Position numbers and translations under genes: made by a program. Positions 33,765 through 45,669 of a stretch of DNA of 64,000 nucleotides are shown here, in pieces (the first letter of the stretch is position 1; the number at the start of each line of letters is the position of its first letter). The DNA comes from Mesostigma viride (Eukaryota > Streptophyta > Mesostigmatophyceae > Mesostigmatales > Mesostigmataceae). Below the pieces are notes generated by a model. It had not been told where the DNA came from. It searched no databases and was given only the letters and a program-made list of their open reading frames with translations. The stretch spans positions 141,001-205,000 of the forward strand of contig RPFO01000072.1 of the NCBI GenBank assembly GCA_009746045.1. The letters run 5' to 3'.

Positions 33765-35195
33765 GACATAGTTGGAAGCTGAGCTAAGGCAGACAACTCA
33801 CTGAAAATGAGAGCGAAGAGAAGATGTATTATGTAAATAATACAATGAACGCCAAACGAGCTCAGAATGGAACGCTGTGTCTGCGTGTGCAACTCGGTGC
33901 TGTGGCACTCCCCAGTGCTGCGCCTATATGCCTATGGCAGCGCTGACTGCAGCGTCTACCAGTGGACAACTGTACACTGCAATGCCATGCGACCACGTCA
34001 CTAGCATCAACTACACTCGGCCCGTCAGACCCGGATAACCCGGAGCTGGCGGGTCGAGCTAGAGCCTAGGCACAGTCTGGCACTAACTGCACATCAGTCC
34101 ACATGACACCTCAGGACCGTACGACCTGCCGTACAGTACTGAGGTGTCCCGCTCAGCCGCGGTAGGCAATACGCGGCGCGCAGGCCGGAAATCCGTGTGT
34201 CAGCCTAAGCATCTCATCTAACTCCCATTATGTTTTCCTTTCAGGTTGAAGGCTAGCGACTTCAAGCCTGAACCTGCCCAGCTAGGAGACTGACTCCAAG
34301 CTGACTGAGGTGCTGAGCAACTGACACCCATACGGCAACATCTGGACTGAAAAAAAAATGGGCCCCAGAACTCGTGCAATACTTCTGGTGGCATCAAGTT
34401 TAGCTCAACAGACCCGGGGAGTTCCTCCTCCTCGCGAGCCCATAAGGGAGAGAATCATGTCTGCCTGCCTATCCAGGGAGTGCTTCACCAGCAAAGAGTG
34501 CCACTGTAAAAAAAAAAATGCCAAGGTAAACCGTTTAAGAGGTCCCATGTTGTTCCATCATCATCGCCCACTCAGAAAACATAGCACCCAGCCAGGCTGG
34601 GGCAGCTGAGCTCAGGTCACCTGCAACCTGAGGAGTGACAGAACGCCAGGTTTATTGCACCCTGAACTGACCACGTTGCACCTGCACAACGTGTGAGGAC
34701 CAGCCACCTCTGCCCTGCACAGTGGTGGCTGAAGTCCTGGTGACAGGTGACAGGAATATTGCATCCTGTACCTGGGCTGAGCACGTTGTACTAGACAATT
34801 ACATGACAGCACCCATGCCTTTACTGCCACTGAACAGTGAGGCCAGGTGTCCCAGGAAGCCCTCAGTGAACTGGGGTCCTGGGAAAACACCTGTCAAGGG
34901 AGGTTTGACCCTCCACTTGAATGGGAGGCACCTGAGCCACTGAGCTCAGGGCCTATCCACCAAGGCACACAACCTTAATGGACAATGAGAGTATGATACA
35001 ACCCCTGCCCACCTATGAAGGTGAGCAGCACGAAATTCCATGGTGTGTGAAAAATCAAAAGACTTTATTGGCATAGGGCATGCAGATGCAGAAAAAGACA
35101 GACTCAACCAAACCACCCTTACTGGAAGCACGACCTGCCCCTTGGACCTGCCCAAGGGGTGCTGGGTTTCCTAGGTGCCCCTGGTTGACAGGGAC
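33765..35195. other. No gene seen
   Basis: Short frames only. Bases 34610-35170 contain GACAGGTGACAGG, CTGAGCACGTTG and similar phrases that may be the LTR of the adjacent degenerate retroelement, but no pair of ends was found. Confidence 0.35.
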
Positions 35196-35198
35196 CTG

Positions 35199-35879
35199 CT
35201 AGGTGTCCCCCCAATGGAGCAGGGTTGCCTGCTTGCCATACGGGTTCATCAGGTGGTATAGCAGCTGATACTGATCAGCTGCCTGCTGAGGCACTTTGGT
35301 AAGTGCGTCAGCAGCGTTGTGCTTGTCCTCCACGTGACGTGTGGACTCCCAGTAGGTGGATTCCTGTTTGAGGACCACCCAGTCAAGATCAGTGTGCACA
35401 GCATATATAGGGGTTAGCAAGGAAGCTGAGGACTGACTGACTGTCAGTGAGCAGATGTGCAACCACCCCAGCCCTGCTACCTGCTTGCATCTGCAACCAA
35501 ACCAGCACATGATTCAGGTATCTTGCATGGAGCACTGCTGACACCACTGCCCCGCACTCAGTGCTCAGCATTGCTGCTGACAGCCTTGCGTCTGCATATG
35601 CAACCGGCTGTACCATGAAATGAGAGATAAGGGTGCATCATCATTTTGCACAAAATACAAGCCTGACTCCCTTGCCTGCAACTTGGTGATCTGCCTGGAC
35701 TCCAGGGAACTATCCATCATAGCTTGGATGTGAATTGTTTTGTGGAGATCCAAGGAATGCAAGATAAGGGGAGGGCCTTCCTGGAGAGTTTTGGTGATGG
35801 CTTTGTGACCTACTTGCATCAAGACATCATCATCAACTCTGCTAACCACAGCCAGGTGAGGTGCACATGTTGAGCACAA
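35199..35879 (-). pseudogene. Degenerate LTR-retrotransposon RNase H
   Basis: Minus-strand frames in sequence carry LISWYSR, then LSTECGAVVSAVLHARYLNH, LLTDSQSVLSFLANP and ESTRHVEDKHNAADALTK. In order these match the ISW, STEAEY, DNQSA and HI...ADxLTK blocks of Ty1/copia RNase H. Three frames are used, so frameshifts are present. The reverse transcriptase upstream is not recognisable. Confidence 0.6.
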
Positions 35880-36982
35880 CCACCCTATAGCTTGCCTCTA
35901 ATGGTGGGACAGGCACCAGTTTCACAACGGTCCGAGACCCGCGAAAAACGGATTTCTAATTCCGTCACCAGATTGGCGCGAGATCCCGAAAATCTGGTGT
36001 GCGGGGTGGTGCCGACGAGGCCAAAAGTTACGCAGCACCCATGGTGGCCGTGAAAATCCTAGTAGGTGCGGTTTTGAGAACACATTAAGGGAAGCGAATG
36101 CATTTTAAGCCGTCGTAACTCATCTACTTCACGTACATAATTTTTTTATCGTCAAGAAATGGGCCCATTTTCCCGGGGAAACAGGAAATAGGCGGGCAAT
36201 TTCGCGGGCTCGGGTCAGGTCCGCTGCATTTTTCAGCGGACCCCCGAAAAGTCGCACCGGAAACTTATCGAACACGGCGATAAGTTAGCTCGAGGTAAGC
36301 CGCTTGCACGATTCTGTGACTAATTCAAAAATTTTTTACCGAAAAACTTTTTGAAAAAATGACTGCCATTGTAAATGCCGCGCTACCGCAGCGATTGGAG
36401 GTGCCAGGAGGTTGCGTGCGGGGCTGATAATGGCAACGCACGTAAAAATATGCCACTTCTTTGTTTCTTTCATTTTTGTCATCCCATTTGCGCAGGGCGC
36501 CTTCTAGAGCGAAGCCCAGCGTGATTTTTCGCTGGCTCTGTAGTGTAGACCTGCGCGCATCACTGAATATCACAGCTGCGATCGTTGCGGAATGAGGCAT
36601 GAATACGCCTTGTTCTGGTTGAGTCGACGCTGTTTACTGGAACCTGCTTTTTCGGCATCCCGATTGTAGGTAAGTGAAGCCAGCCCCGATTGCCATCCAG
36701 ATTTTCTGCCTGACTCTTTCCCCGAGCCTCGTGAAAGCGCCTCGTTCATGTTACGCCGGACGCCTCGTCAAGCATCGCTGCTCGAGAGGGAGACGTAAGC
36801 CATGGCCAGCCTCCGCAAACAGCGTGATGTGCGCCTGTTCATGATTCCAAGGGAAAGTCATGGCGTAGGATGAAGCTGAGCCTGAAGACAATTAACAAGC
36901 AGAATGAGGTACGTGTCCTCCAGTCAACATTCAGTATAGGTGTTGATTTTCAACCCTGAAGTTTATCCAGTTATAACAGGAC
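35880..36982. other. No gene seen
   Basis: Unique sequence with short frames and no recognisable motif. It ends at the TA-rich target of R2-like copies 3 and 4. Confidence 0.4.
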
Positions 36983-36996
36983 ATATATATAACACC

Positions 36997-38069
36997 ACCT
37001 ACAGCGCCACCTCCCTCGCGGCACTCCCTCGGTCGCCTCCGTTCAATCTCCCGCCGCATTCCCTGCTCGCGTCATCGATAAACACCAGAAAACCTACGCG
37101 GGTATTCTGCACACGGCTGATTGGATTGCTCTTTTCGCGGACCTCAACGCCCAGGGACGTGCGTGGCTGTTCTCGCTTTCCTTGCGGAGTGTGGGCTCGG
37201 CGTACCTTCGTGCTCTTCCCATGGCCCCCCATTCGCCTTGGCTCCCAGCCACTACTCGGTGGCGCTCCGGCACCAGCTATTTGCCCCGCAGCCTCTTGTT
37301 CCGGCCGGGCGGCCTTGTGGTAGCTGTGGGCAGCCGCTGGATCCCACGGGGACTCACTACCTTGCCTGCATGGGGGGCCAACAGAATCAGAATTGGTATT
37401 TGTATTTGCACACTGTCCTCCTGACGGTGGTGCTCGCCATGATTCGGTCGGTTTTCCCCCACGCGAACATCCGGTCCGAGGATGCGGATGGCGCTGCCTT
37501 CTATTCCCCCAACCACCGGCCTGACATCGTGGTGCTGGACTTTGAGGGGGGTGGCCGGCATCTGCTTATTGACGTTTCGGTGGCGCGGCCCTTGGCTCTT
37601 AGCCACGTGGCTGGGGCCTCCCTCACGGCAGGTTACACGGCGGACCGGGCGGAGCGGGCCAAGCTCCTGGCCTACGGCGACGTCGGGCACCATCGTGTGG
37701 TGCCCTTTGTCCTGGAGGAGTTTGGGGCCATGGGGCCCCTGACCTCCGCCTTCTTCAAGGAGTGTTGCCGGCTCCGGGAGGACCGGCTGGACCTGGAGGG
37801 CCAGCGGGCCCCATGGTCGGCGCGGACCTGGACGTCATATTGGCGTCAGCGCCTGTCGGTGGCGCTGACTCGGGCCATGGCTGACATCATGCTCCGCCGT
37901 ACGCGGGCTGATTTTGCGGTGCAGCAGGGCTATTAGGTTCCTCCCGTTAGGCGTTTCCATTGGTCTTATCGTAGTATAGAGCTTTGACATGGCTCTGTAT
38001 ATAGGTTTATAGCTGGGCGTTTGCTTTGGTTTGAGTGATTTCACTCTGCTGTAAGTAATTATATTTTTA
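36997..38069 (+). mobile_element. R2-like copy 3, 5'-truncated
   Basis: Nearly identical to copy 1 from about 16792 to the 3' end, with the CCHC knuckle, endonuclease and 3' UTR. It is bounded by ATATATATAACACC at 36983-36996 and 38070-38083. A C6 run at about 37223-37228 is one base shorter than in copy 1 and shifts the frame. The frame from 37121 to 37936 is then open through the endonuclease. Confidence 0.88.
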
Positions 38070-38083
38070 ATATATATAACACC

Positions 38084-39544
38084 TACTTCTGCCCCAACCG
38101 GAGTGATACTGAGGAGTCCGTCGCGGCCCAGCTTGGCGTCGCCACCAAAGGGGGCAGCGACATCATCGTGCACACAGTTCAGGCCTACCTCGAGACGCAT
38201 CCGACCCATGTGGCGCTGAAGGTGGATTGCCACAATGCGTTCAATGCTGTCACCAAGGCTAGCATCTTTGAGGCCGTCGGCGAGGCGTTCCCTGACCTTC
38301 TTGCGTGGACAGCAGCCTGCTACGGCGAACCCACTCAACTCTCCTTCCTCATGGAGGATGGGACGTTCGCCGACATCGCTTCCCGCACGGGAACCCAGCA
38401 AGGTGACCCCCTCGGCCCCTTTTACCTGTCTGCCCCGCTGCACAAGGCTCTCCAAGGTGTCCACGCTGCGCACCCGGATGTCGTGCTCCTCGCCTACATG
38501 GACGATATCCATGCCCTTGGCCCGGCCGACGCTGTGGTTGCCGCCCTGGCTGCCCTTGAAGTGGCCATGGCGGCCATCAACCTTCGGCTCACCCTCCCCA
38601 AGTGTGCCGTCTTTTCGCCCCAGGGGGACTGCTCTGGCTTCCCCGCGGCTATCCCGGGGGCATTGGCGCGGGCGCGCGGTTTCTCGTGCCTGGGCGTCCC
38701 TGTGGGTGACCCTGCCTACGTCGAAGAGGAGCTCCGGGCCACCGTGGAACAGCGCACCCATGTCCTTGAGACTTGGGCGCGCCTCAAGGACCCCCAGACC
38801 AACGGGCTCCTCCTGTGGTTTTGCGCCCACCCGCGGGTGGTTCACTGGCTCCGTGGCGCTCCCCCCCACTTGGTGCGGCTTGCCGCGGAAGGCCATGACG
38901 AGCGCATTCAGGCCGCCTTGCAGGTGCTCCTCCCCGGCCCTAGCCTGCCCGCTCACTCCATGCGCTTGGCCACCCTCCCCTGCCGCATGGGCGGGTGTGG
39001 GCTCACCCGCGCCGCCCGCCTCGCCCCCGCCGCCTTCCTTGGCTCTGTTGCTCAGGCCTGGGCGGAGATCCGCCGGTTGGTCCCCAGCGCCGTCAGCGCC
39101 ATTCCCGACTTGGTCACCCCATCCCCCTTTCCCTTTGTGCAGGCTGTGCAGGATTCTTACCTCGGGATCCAGCAGGCTTGCGACCTCGTCCGCCCCGCTC
39201 AGGCCGTCCACCGTCGCCTGCCCCGGGGCACGCCCGGCGTGTCCACTGTCGTCAGTCCTAGTGTCTTCCCTGCCTGCGTTCATGAAAAACAACAAAAGAC
39301 CTACGCGGGTATACTACACTAGCTGTGCCGACTGGATGGGTCTGCATGCGAGCTTGAACGATCAGGGGAAGGCTTGGCTTCACTCCGTTTCCCTTGAGGG
39401 GAGCGTGGGGTCCGCATTCCTGCGCGCCCTCCCCATGAGCCCTTTGTTCACACTGGTTCCGGCCCTTTACGCCATCGCTCTCCGCCACCAGCTCTTTGCC
39501 CCGCAACCTCTCATCACGGCGGGTGCGTCCTGCGGCAGCTGCGG
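38084..39544 (+). mobile_element. R2-like copy 4, a second subfamily, truncated at both ends
   Basis: Begins at TACTTCTGCCCC, equivalent to about 15670 of copy 1, and runs to CGSCG of the zinc knuckle, where the CACTATAC terminus of the next unit breaks it. The open frame 38168-39322 carries LKVDCHNAFNAV, RTGTQQGDPLGP and AYMDDIHALGP. It is clearly homologous to copy 1 but diverged, so at least two subfamilies live here. A frameshift near 39315 shifts coding to the next frame. The endonuclease is missing. Confidence 0.85.
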
Positions 39545-39600
39545 CACTATACTTTTCGTCCGAGGGTAGTAAAAATGATCCGAGGCGTAAATTACGAGGT
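39545..39600 (+). repeat. Left CACTA-type terminal inverted repeat
   Basis: 56 bp, identical in reverse complement to 63127-63182. It interrupts the coding frame of R2-like copy 4. Confidence 0.85.
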
Positions 39601-39870
39601 CTTATCTTACTACCTAGATACGAGGCGTGAGATCCAACGCCGTAATCATTACTACCTATTATCCTACGTAGTAATTTTACTAGCCGTAAGTAAGAGTAAC
39701 GTTACGACTGCACATCTTTGGTAGTACATTACCGACAGAGTAAATTACCGCGACGGGTCTTGGTTGGTAATCTACCACCTGTAGATTAGGTGCCAGTGAT
39801 CCGATGCTGTAAGATACGTTTCAGTAAGTTACTTCGGGGATCTTTGCCTGTACACGGCCAGATGGATAAT
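39601..39870. repeat. Left subterminal GTAAT/ATTAC motif region
   Basis: Degenerate short motifs such as TACTACCTA, GTAATTTTAC, GTAAATTACCG and GGTAATCTACC occur in both orientations, as expected for transposase binding sites at a CACTA end. The region is less regular than the right end. Confidence 0.55.
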
Positions 39871-40051
39871 TATATTGTAATGGAGAAGTGGGAGAACGTG
39901 CGTGTCTATTAGCAAATGCAGCGAAATATAAAAATGTAGTTATCAGCCTTTTTCGCCTATTCAGCAGTTGTCGTTGTCGGCCGTTGTCAGTAAGCGGCTA
40001 TAGATTATGTGTGCTGGGGCCGGTGAAAAGACGCTAGCAAAGTTCGTCTGA

Positions 40052-41162
40052 ATGGCGTCCAATAGAGGGGATTTTATTCTTAGTGGATTGTTGGACGAGG
40101 AGAAGGCGAGGTTGCTGGCGGAGAATGCGAAAGAGCAGAGGGAAGCAGCGGAAGCCGTGCGTGGAAGATGAGGTAACGGGATGGAGTGTGGGCCCTGGCT
40201 TCTGGTTATGAAATGATGGCGGTTGCAGGCCAGCCGTGCTCGCTGGTAATGGGTGCGTGGTGTTGAAATCCAAGTTCTGCGCGTATTCTGTTTTTTGGTC
40301 AATGATTGAAGGGATGTCGCCTTGTTTTATTTTTGTGCATCTGCGTCCCGTCGTGACTGCCTCGTCATGGACGCCCAGGGGTAGAAGTTCGAACGAGGGA
40401 ATGATTTTTCAAACGCCTGGATATGTTATGATAGTACGAATAAATGGTAATGGGTAGAGGCGGCCAAAATTTTGTTGGAAGTGTGCCAACGCCGCACATA
40501 CGACTTGAACAACCCTAGGTATCTTAGGAAAAGGAAACACGGATACGTCGGAGTGGAGGAAGAGGAAGACGATGACGATGGTGAAGACGGAGAGGTTTAC
40601 AATGGAGGCCTTGAGAATGGGGAGACATTGAATCAGGAGAGCAGGGTAGCGGTGAGTGGCCCGTCATGAATTACATTGTGGTTGCAGTTGTTAGCGAGGC
40701 GTGTTGATTGCTTCTTGCCGCGGGTAATCGCTAGCGCGCATAACCTTCTTTTTTCAACAGGTGTTCTGGTGCATTGACTGCCGCAAAGCAATTAATGGGA
40801 CTGATTATGTGCCTATGATGCCGTTTGGGAATCATACATTGCCAACATTTCGTGTTTAGAAGGCGCGCCTTCAGAAGCATATTCAGCACCGCACGAGCCA
40901 GGTGCTGAAGGCGTGCTTGGAGAGGAAGGGGTATAAAGTGCGCATGACCGCATCGAAGAAGAAGAAGCAGCAGGAATCGGGCAAGACCATGATAACCGAG
41001 CCAGGATTGGCTTTCGTGCATGCAGTACATGGTGCGGCGCAGGCAGTGAATGCTGCATCGATTGCAGCGGTGCAGCCTGTGGCCATGGCGGTGCAGGGCG
41101 CGGGTCCTGAAGTGTGGGCGTTGGCGAAGCAGATTCACGATGCTGTCATGGCCACGTTGTGA
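40052..41162 (+). pseudogene. Small spliced basic protein, in-frame TAG
   Basis: The ATG at 40052 opens a charged helix (LLDEEKARLLAENAKEQREA). A splice out before the TGA near 40171 and an acceptor near 40457 lead to an acidic exon containing RKHGYVGVEEEEDDDD. A GTGAGT donor at 40652 and a TTTTTTCAACAG acceptor at 40760 join in phase to WCIDCRKAINGTDYVPMMPF. That exon reaches a TAG at 40857-40859 but stays in frame beyond it through KARLQKHIQHRTSQVLKACL to a TGA at 41162. The C-x2-C with later H-x2-H resembles a BED- or TTF-like zinc finger. This is the position where CACTA elements often carry a small DNA-binding partner, but the identity is inferred. The TAG may be a nonsense change. Confidence 0.45.
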
Positions 41163-43144
41163 AGCCAAGGAATGGGTGTTGGTTCCAGTCAGGTGCCTCG
41201 CCCGGAGGAAGCTTTTCTGCTGTAAGCAGAGGTGCGGCATCAAGCATTTGCAATCGCCATGAGAGCAGTGGAGATGTCTGCGGCATTGGGAGATCTGCAG
41301 ACAATTGCAGGAGGACATTGTGCGGTACGCTTGTAGGGTGTATGCTGTGTTGTTCCGCTCGCTAATGGACATGTGCCCCTGTAACCTCTTCCAGGCTACT
41401 ATCTCCTATACACCTCTTCAGGCTTGAAAAGTAAATTGCTGTACGGTTCACAATTGGCATGGCTTGACATGCACGCGTCCTTGACTGTGGTGTGCATGGG
41501 TTTGGGGTTTAGCGGTTTACATCAGACTCAGCTGTGTATCTGCTTAATCAGCCGACGTGTCACATGGGGACAGCAACGGCGCTGGGATGCAGCCCGGTGT
41601 GAATGCGAGTAAATTACGCGCTGTCATGCATGACGGATGGGGCGTGGAAGCCACGACCCACGCTTTTGTGTGTGCACGGGGGGGCTAGGGTGCCAGTCCT
41701 TGTGTTGCTGCCATCCATATGGGCATGGATATGCGGGAAGCTTTCCCCGTACCCATACTTAATGATGCATGGACTGGTTGTGACAGCCAAGGGTTTAGCT
41801 GGCGTGGGTTTGCTGACTGATCATGGCAGGCTGCTAGGCTGGTGCTAGAACAGCCATAGCGCGGTTACTGCTATGTCTTGCCCGTGATAACTGATGCTGC
41901 AGCCATGCGTGGAGCGCGAATCGTCCCGTGAGGAGAAGGAGGAGGCGGGGCCGGTGCACCCACGGGCAGGGCCGGAGAAGAAGGAGGCGGAGCACCCAGT
42001 GTGGGAGAAGGAGAAGGCGGGGAAGCACTGAAGCTCCACCCCATGTCAGGCCTGTAGTATAGGTGCCAGTTAACTAAACCCATGCACGTGCAGGTTGTAG
42101 CTCAGAATGTATTTAAAATCATATGCCCCTTTGCAGGTATATATGTGTAACAGTGACTCCCAACGGATATATGTTCCTAATTTATTAGATTCTTACTGAA
42201 TAATTGTTGTCTTTATGAACCCATGAAGAGCAAAGCCCGGTGGGGAGTACATGTAACGCATTACCACGAGAAGGGGTCCCCACACCGAACTTCTTCGCTC
42301 TCTGTTCCTATGCAGAACAAGAAGAGGTGGATGACCAATGTCCCGGCTCACACGCCAGCCCCTGTGGGCAAGCCCCCTCCCCCAAAGCGGAAGGGGCGCT
42401 TTGGGGAGAAGTGTAGTTAGGATTTTGTAGACTAGATAGGTTAGAGTTACCTTATTTCGATGTCGCGGCTTGACCCACCTCCACCCATTCAGCAAGGAAT
42501 ATGTGCTACATGATATCCCAACGGAGGCATGTTATAATTTTATTTGATTGTTTAATGTAGTGTCTTGGGGCATGATGCAGATGAGATTTGTAACTTCCGT
42601 GTAATTATGTTTCTAAATAGATTAGCATAGTACTATAAACATGCCCATGCGCATGACACGCAAGTACTTACGGACTTCCACCAGACCTGGCAATAAACAA
42701 GCATTTGATGGGATGGACCCAGCGATACATAATGGCGTGCATGCATGAAAAATATACACTATGCATGGCCCAATGGGCATGCATTAAAGTAATTAGCAAT
42801 GATAGCCGAGTACCTCCTATCTCATCCCATGTGGCGTCAGTCACAGACGACCTGAAAATAATACAGTAGACATAACTGAAAGCTCTTGTCAAAAGATATT
42901 GGCACTGTCAATAGGTGGTAACAACAAAACCACGACAGGCCAAGGGAAAGGCCGACATGAGAGCACTGAAGCTAAACCGGCAGGCCGGGCCACAATTAAC
43001 CCTCCAGCCCGAAAGTGCCACTGCATCATGTAAGACAAGCCTGAAATATGGACCAAGTCTCCCCCCACAAGAAATGTCCCACAGGTAACAACCACCAGCA
43101 ACTCGATCACAGCTGACTGAAACGCATCCACAAAGACTGGTGTT
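41163..43144. other. Intergenic, with two AATT-type interspersed repeats
   Basis: Copies of the interspersed hairpin repeat lie at about 42105-42190 and 42485-42555, both on the minus strand. A short frame at 42223-42420 ends in a basic Pro/Lys-rich tail (KPPPPKRKGRFGEK) and might be an exon, but nothing supports splicing to it. Confidence 0.4.
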
Positions 43145-44389
43145 CTAGATACGAGTAACCACTTTCACGCCCATGAGGGTCGGGACGGCACTCCGACTGA
43201 TAGTGTAGAGCCACCGGCCACACTCGCCCAGAAAGCGTCCTGCCTGCCCATACGTGTTCTGGGTAGACCGCCCAAATCGATTGCCGTCGCGCATGCACGT
43301 TGTCCGTGCCTCCTCAACCAGGTGCGACCCTCTTCCACGCAGCAGCCGCAACGTGCAGGGCTCCTGCAACCGCTCTTTAAGGACGTTGGTAGCCGCTGGG
43401 TGCGTCAACAAGACGGCGCCGGCGAGAACCACGGGATCAAGTGTAGGCATGGACTCCAGCAAAGTTGCCCACCCTGCACGATCCCAATAGTCCCTAGTAT
43501 GCCCCGTGGACTCCCACCCCTCTCCCCAAGCCTGGCAGCTGGTGAAGACCACAATGCTGTACAGACCCCACATGATCGGCGACTGCCATACGTGGTTCCA
43601 CTCTGCCACGAGCTGCCTCTCCATTTCCTCTGGGGGCAGCAGGTCGTGGCCGCGCCTTTCGTCTTCATGTTGCCGCCACTGGGCAACGTATTCCATGCTC
43701 CACTGACTGCCCAGGTCTGCGGGAATGTCGCGAAGCGAGAACAAGTTCCCCAGGCAGGTGGGAGGCTGCCGGCGCAGACGCGACTTCACATCCGACATGA
43801 GCTTGCGAAATGTGGTGCCGTATGCCTCCAGGGTGGATGCAGACAGCTCCAACGTGATGCTGTTATTCCTGATGGGATTAGCCCGGGTGGGATCGAATAA
43901 GGTGCCAGTGATGAGCATGCGCGTTGGTGCTGCGATGTCGTCAATAGGGCCGTACTCTTCCTCCAAATGCTCCGCCTCCCTCCAATGAATACCGGTCTTG
44001 ATCTGCCACTTGTGCTGCTGCACTATCAAACGCACTTCTTTGCTCATTACGCTGACCCTCGCGCGTTCCAGGGGGCCGAGTAGGTCAACAATGCACCCGA
44101 GGATTCCGGGCTCCATATCTTGGCCGAACCATGCCGGCTCATCAGGCCTGTGCTGGTCAGCAACCCTCATGCGGTGTAATCGTACGGCAATGCTCTTCTG
44201 CGATAAGGACAGATTCTCGGTTACCGTTGCCAAATCGCAATGGGTCCGCAAAAATTCTTCGACTACCGCCGGCAACGACTCCGTCGAATACAGTGTCCCT
44301 CCCGACCGGAATGACTCCTCCGAGTCGGAGGGATAGGATCCCGTATCCGCCGAGCTCATGGGGGACCGCTCCCCTGGATCATTCGACAT
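43145..44389 (-). CDS. Unknown 415-residue protein of the CACTA-like unit
   Basis: A single open frame starting MSNDPGERSP, the first ATG; the frame is also open about 30 bases further. Residues 1-50 are Ser/Asp/Glu-rich and probably disordered. Residues about 50-90 (VVEEFLRTHCDLATVTENLS, then SQKSIAVRLHRM) look like a helix-turn-helix. The rest is Trp- and Arg-rich with no recognised motif, ending VKVVTRI. The start lies about 300 bases downstream of the repeat array at 44690-45040, which is oriented with this gene. It occupies the same position relative to its array as the first transposase exon does at 60 kb. It is a candidate DNA-binding subunit, by inference from position and the possible helix-turn-helix. 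Confidence 0.55.
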   Translation of the reverse strand: MSNDPGERSPMSSADTGSYPSDSEESFRSGGTLYSTESLPAVVEEFLRTHCDLATVTENLSLSQKSIAVRLHRMRVADQHRPDEPAWFGQDMEPGILGCIVDLLGPLERARVSVMSKEVRLIVQQHKWQIKTGIHWREAEHLEEEYGPIDDIAAPTRMLITGTLFDPTRANPIRNNSITLELSASTLEAYGTTFRKLMSDVKSRLRRQPPTCLGNLFSLRDIPADLGSQWSMEYVAQWRQHEDERRGHDLLPPEEMERQLVAEWNHVWQSPIMWGLYSIVVFTSCQAWGEGWESTGHTRDYWDRAGWATLLESMPTLDPVVLAGAVLLTHPAATNVLKERLQEPCTLRLLRGRGSHLVEEARTTCMRDGNRFGRSTQNTYGQAGRFLGECGRWLYTISRSAVPTLMGVKVVTRI

Positions 44390-44689
44390 GTCCGCTAATG
44401 CAAAGGCTGCCGCCTGCACCTGAGATGTCTGCGCGAGTGTTCACGCCGCGATACAGTTAGTTAGTCAGTATGCGCGGAAAAGTCGACTCGTAAAAGTTAT
44501 GTCGTCGTTCGACTTGAGAACCGGGTGGTGAGATTTGTGGGAAGGTTGTTGTAGTTGTTGTTGTATGTCCACGCCGCACATGGGCAGCAGAGATTTGTGT
44601 GGGAAGGAGGGTGCATGGTGATCTTCTGCCACACCTAATGTGCAATGATGCACGCGGTGAAGTGCAATAGCGGGTCGACAGGGGGTCGC

Positions 44690-45040
44690 TGCGTACCTGC
44701 CGTGGGAAGGAGGACAAGTGATACACAAATACGCTACAAGTGATACACAACTGCCGCCAGTATAACAGCGGGTCGCTGCGTACCTGCCGTGGGAAGGAGG
44801 ACAAGTGATACACAAATACGCTACAAGTGATACACAAATACCGTACAAGTGATACACAACTGCCGCCAGTATAACAGCGGGTCGCTGCGTACCTGCCGTG
44901 GGAAGGAGGACAAGTGATACACAAATACGCTACAAGTGATACACAAATACCGTACAAGTGATACACAATTGCAGCCAGGACATGCAACAGCGGGTCGCTG
45001 CGTACCTGCCGCGGGAAGGAGGGGGGTGGTACACAAATAT
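44690..45040 (-). promoter_or_regulatory. Shared upstream repeat array, copy A
   Basis: Three units, read on the minus strand as GTGTATCACTTGT, TCCTCCTTCCCACGGCAG, GTACGCAGCGACCCGCTGTT and a CTGGCTGCAATTGTGTATCAC or GCGGCAGTTGTG variant. It lies directly upstream of, and in the same orientation as, the gene at 43145-44389. Highly similar arrays precede two other genes of the unit. Confidence 0.8.
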
Positions 45041-45049
45041 CCGACCTAT

Positions 45050-45580
45050 ATATTAGCAATAGCCGCCGCCTATCAAACAGGTCCTATTCATCACGAGCGT
45101 CAACGCCCCGTCATCGCCCCGTCATCGCCCGGCCGAGGGCCTTAACCTGTTAACTCTTTATTCGGAGTGATAGTCAACGACCTATATACTACGGACTACC
45201 AATAGCTACCGCATATAAAACATGGGCTTTTCATCACGCCCGTCGAGGGCAATGACGGTGACGCTCGTCACCGTCATCGCCCTCGACGGGCCAACATCTA
45301 AACTCTTCTCTTAATCAACAAAGTATATTACCAATAGCCGCTGCCTATCAAACAGGTTGTATTCATCACGCGCGTGAACGCCCCGTCATCGCCCCGTCAT
45401 CGCCCCGTCAGCGCCCCGTCATCGCCCTGCCGAGGGCCAACCTCTTAACTCTTTATTCGGAGTAATAAAAAACGGCCTATATTGTGAATAGCTGCCGCCT
45501 ATCAACCAGGTACTTTTCATCACGCCCGTCGAGGGCGATGACGGTGACGGCCGTCACCGTCATCGCCCAGCCGGCATTGC
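45050..45580. repeat. A-B-A-B tandem repeat upstream of the kinase gene
   Basis: Four units of about 140-155 bp share an AATAGCCGCCGCCTATCAAAC-like head and a CTTTATTCGGAGT-like tail. Units 1 and 3 carry direct CGCCCCGTCAT repeats. Units 2 and 4 instead carry an inverted repeat built on GAGGGCGATGACGGTGACG. The array ends about 90 bases before the kinase ATG and may be its promoter. Confidence 0.75.
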
Positions 45581-45669
45581 CATACAAGAAGAAGCTCTCG
45601 ATCCTAGGTATAGACAACCTCGTGTATCATCGTAATTGACAGCATCGAGATCATTCATACCTACCTACA

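Noticed and set aside
40761-41162. Reassigned TAG codon
   Set aside because: Other frames here end naturally at TAG (for example the R2-like ORF at 17730), so a local nonsense change is simpler.
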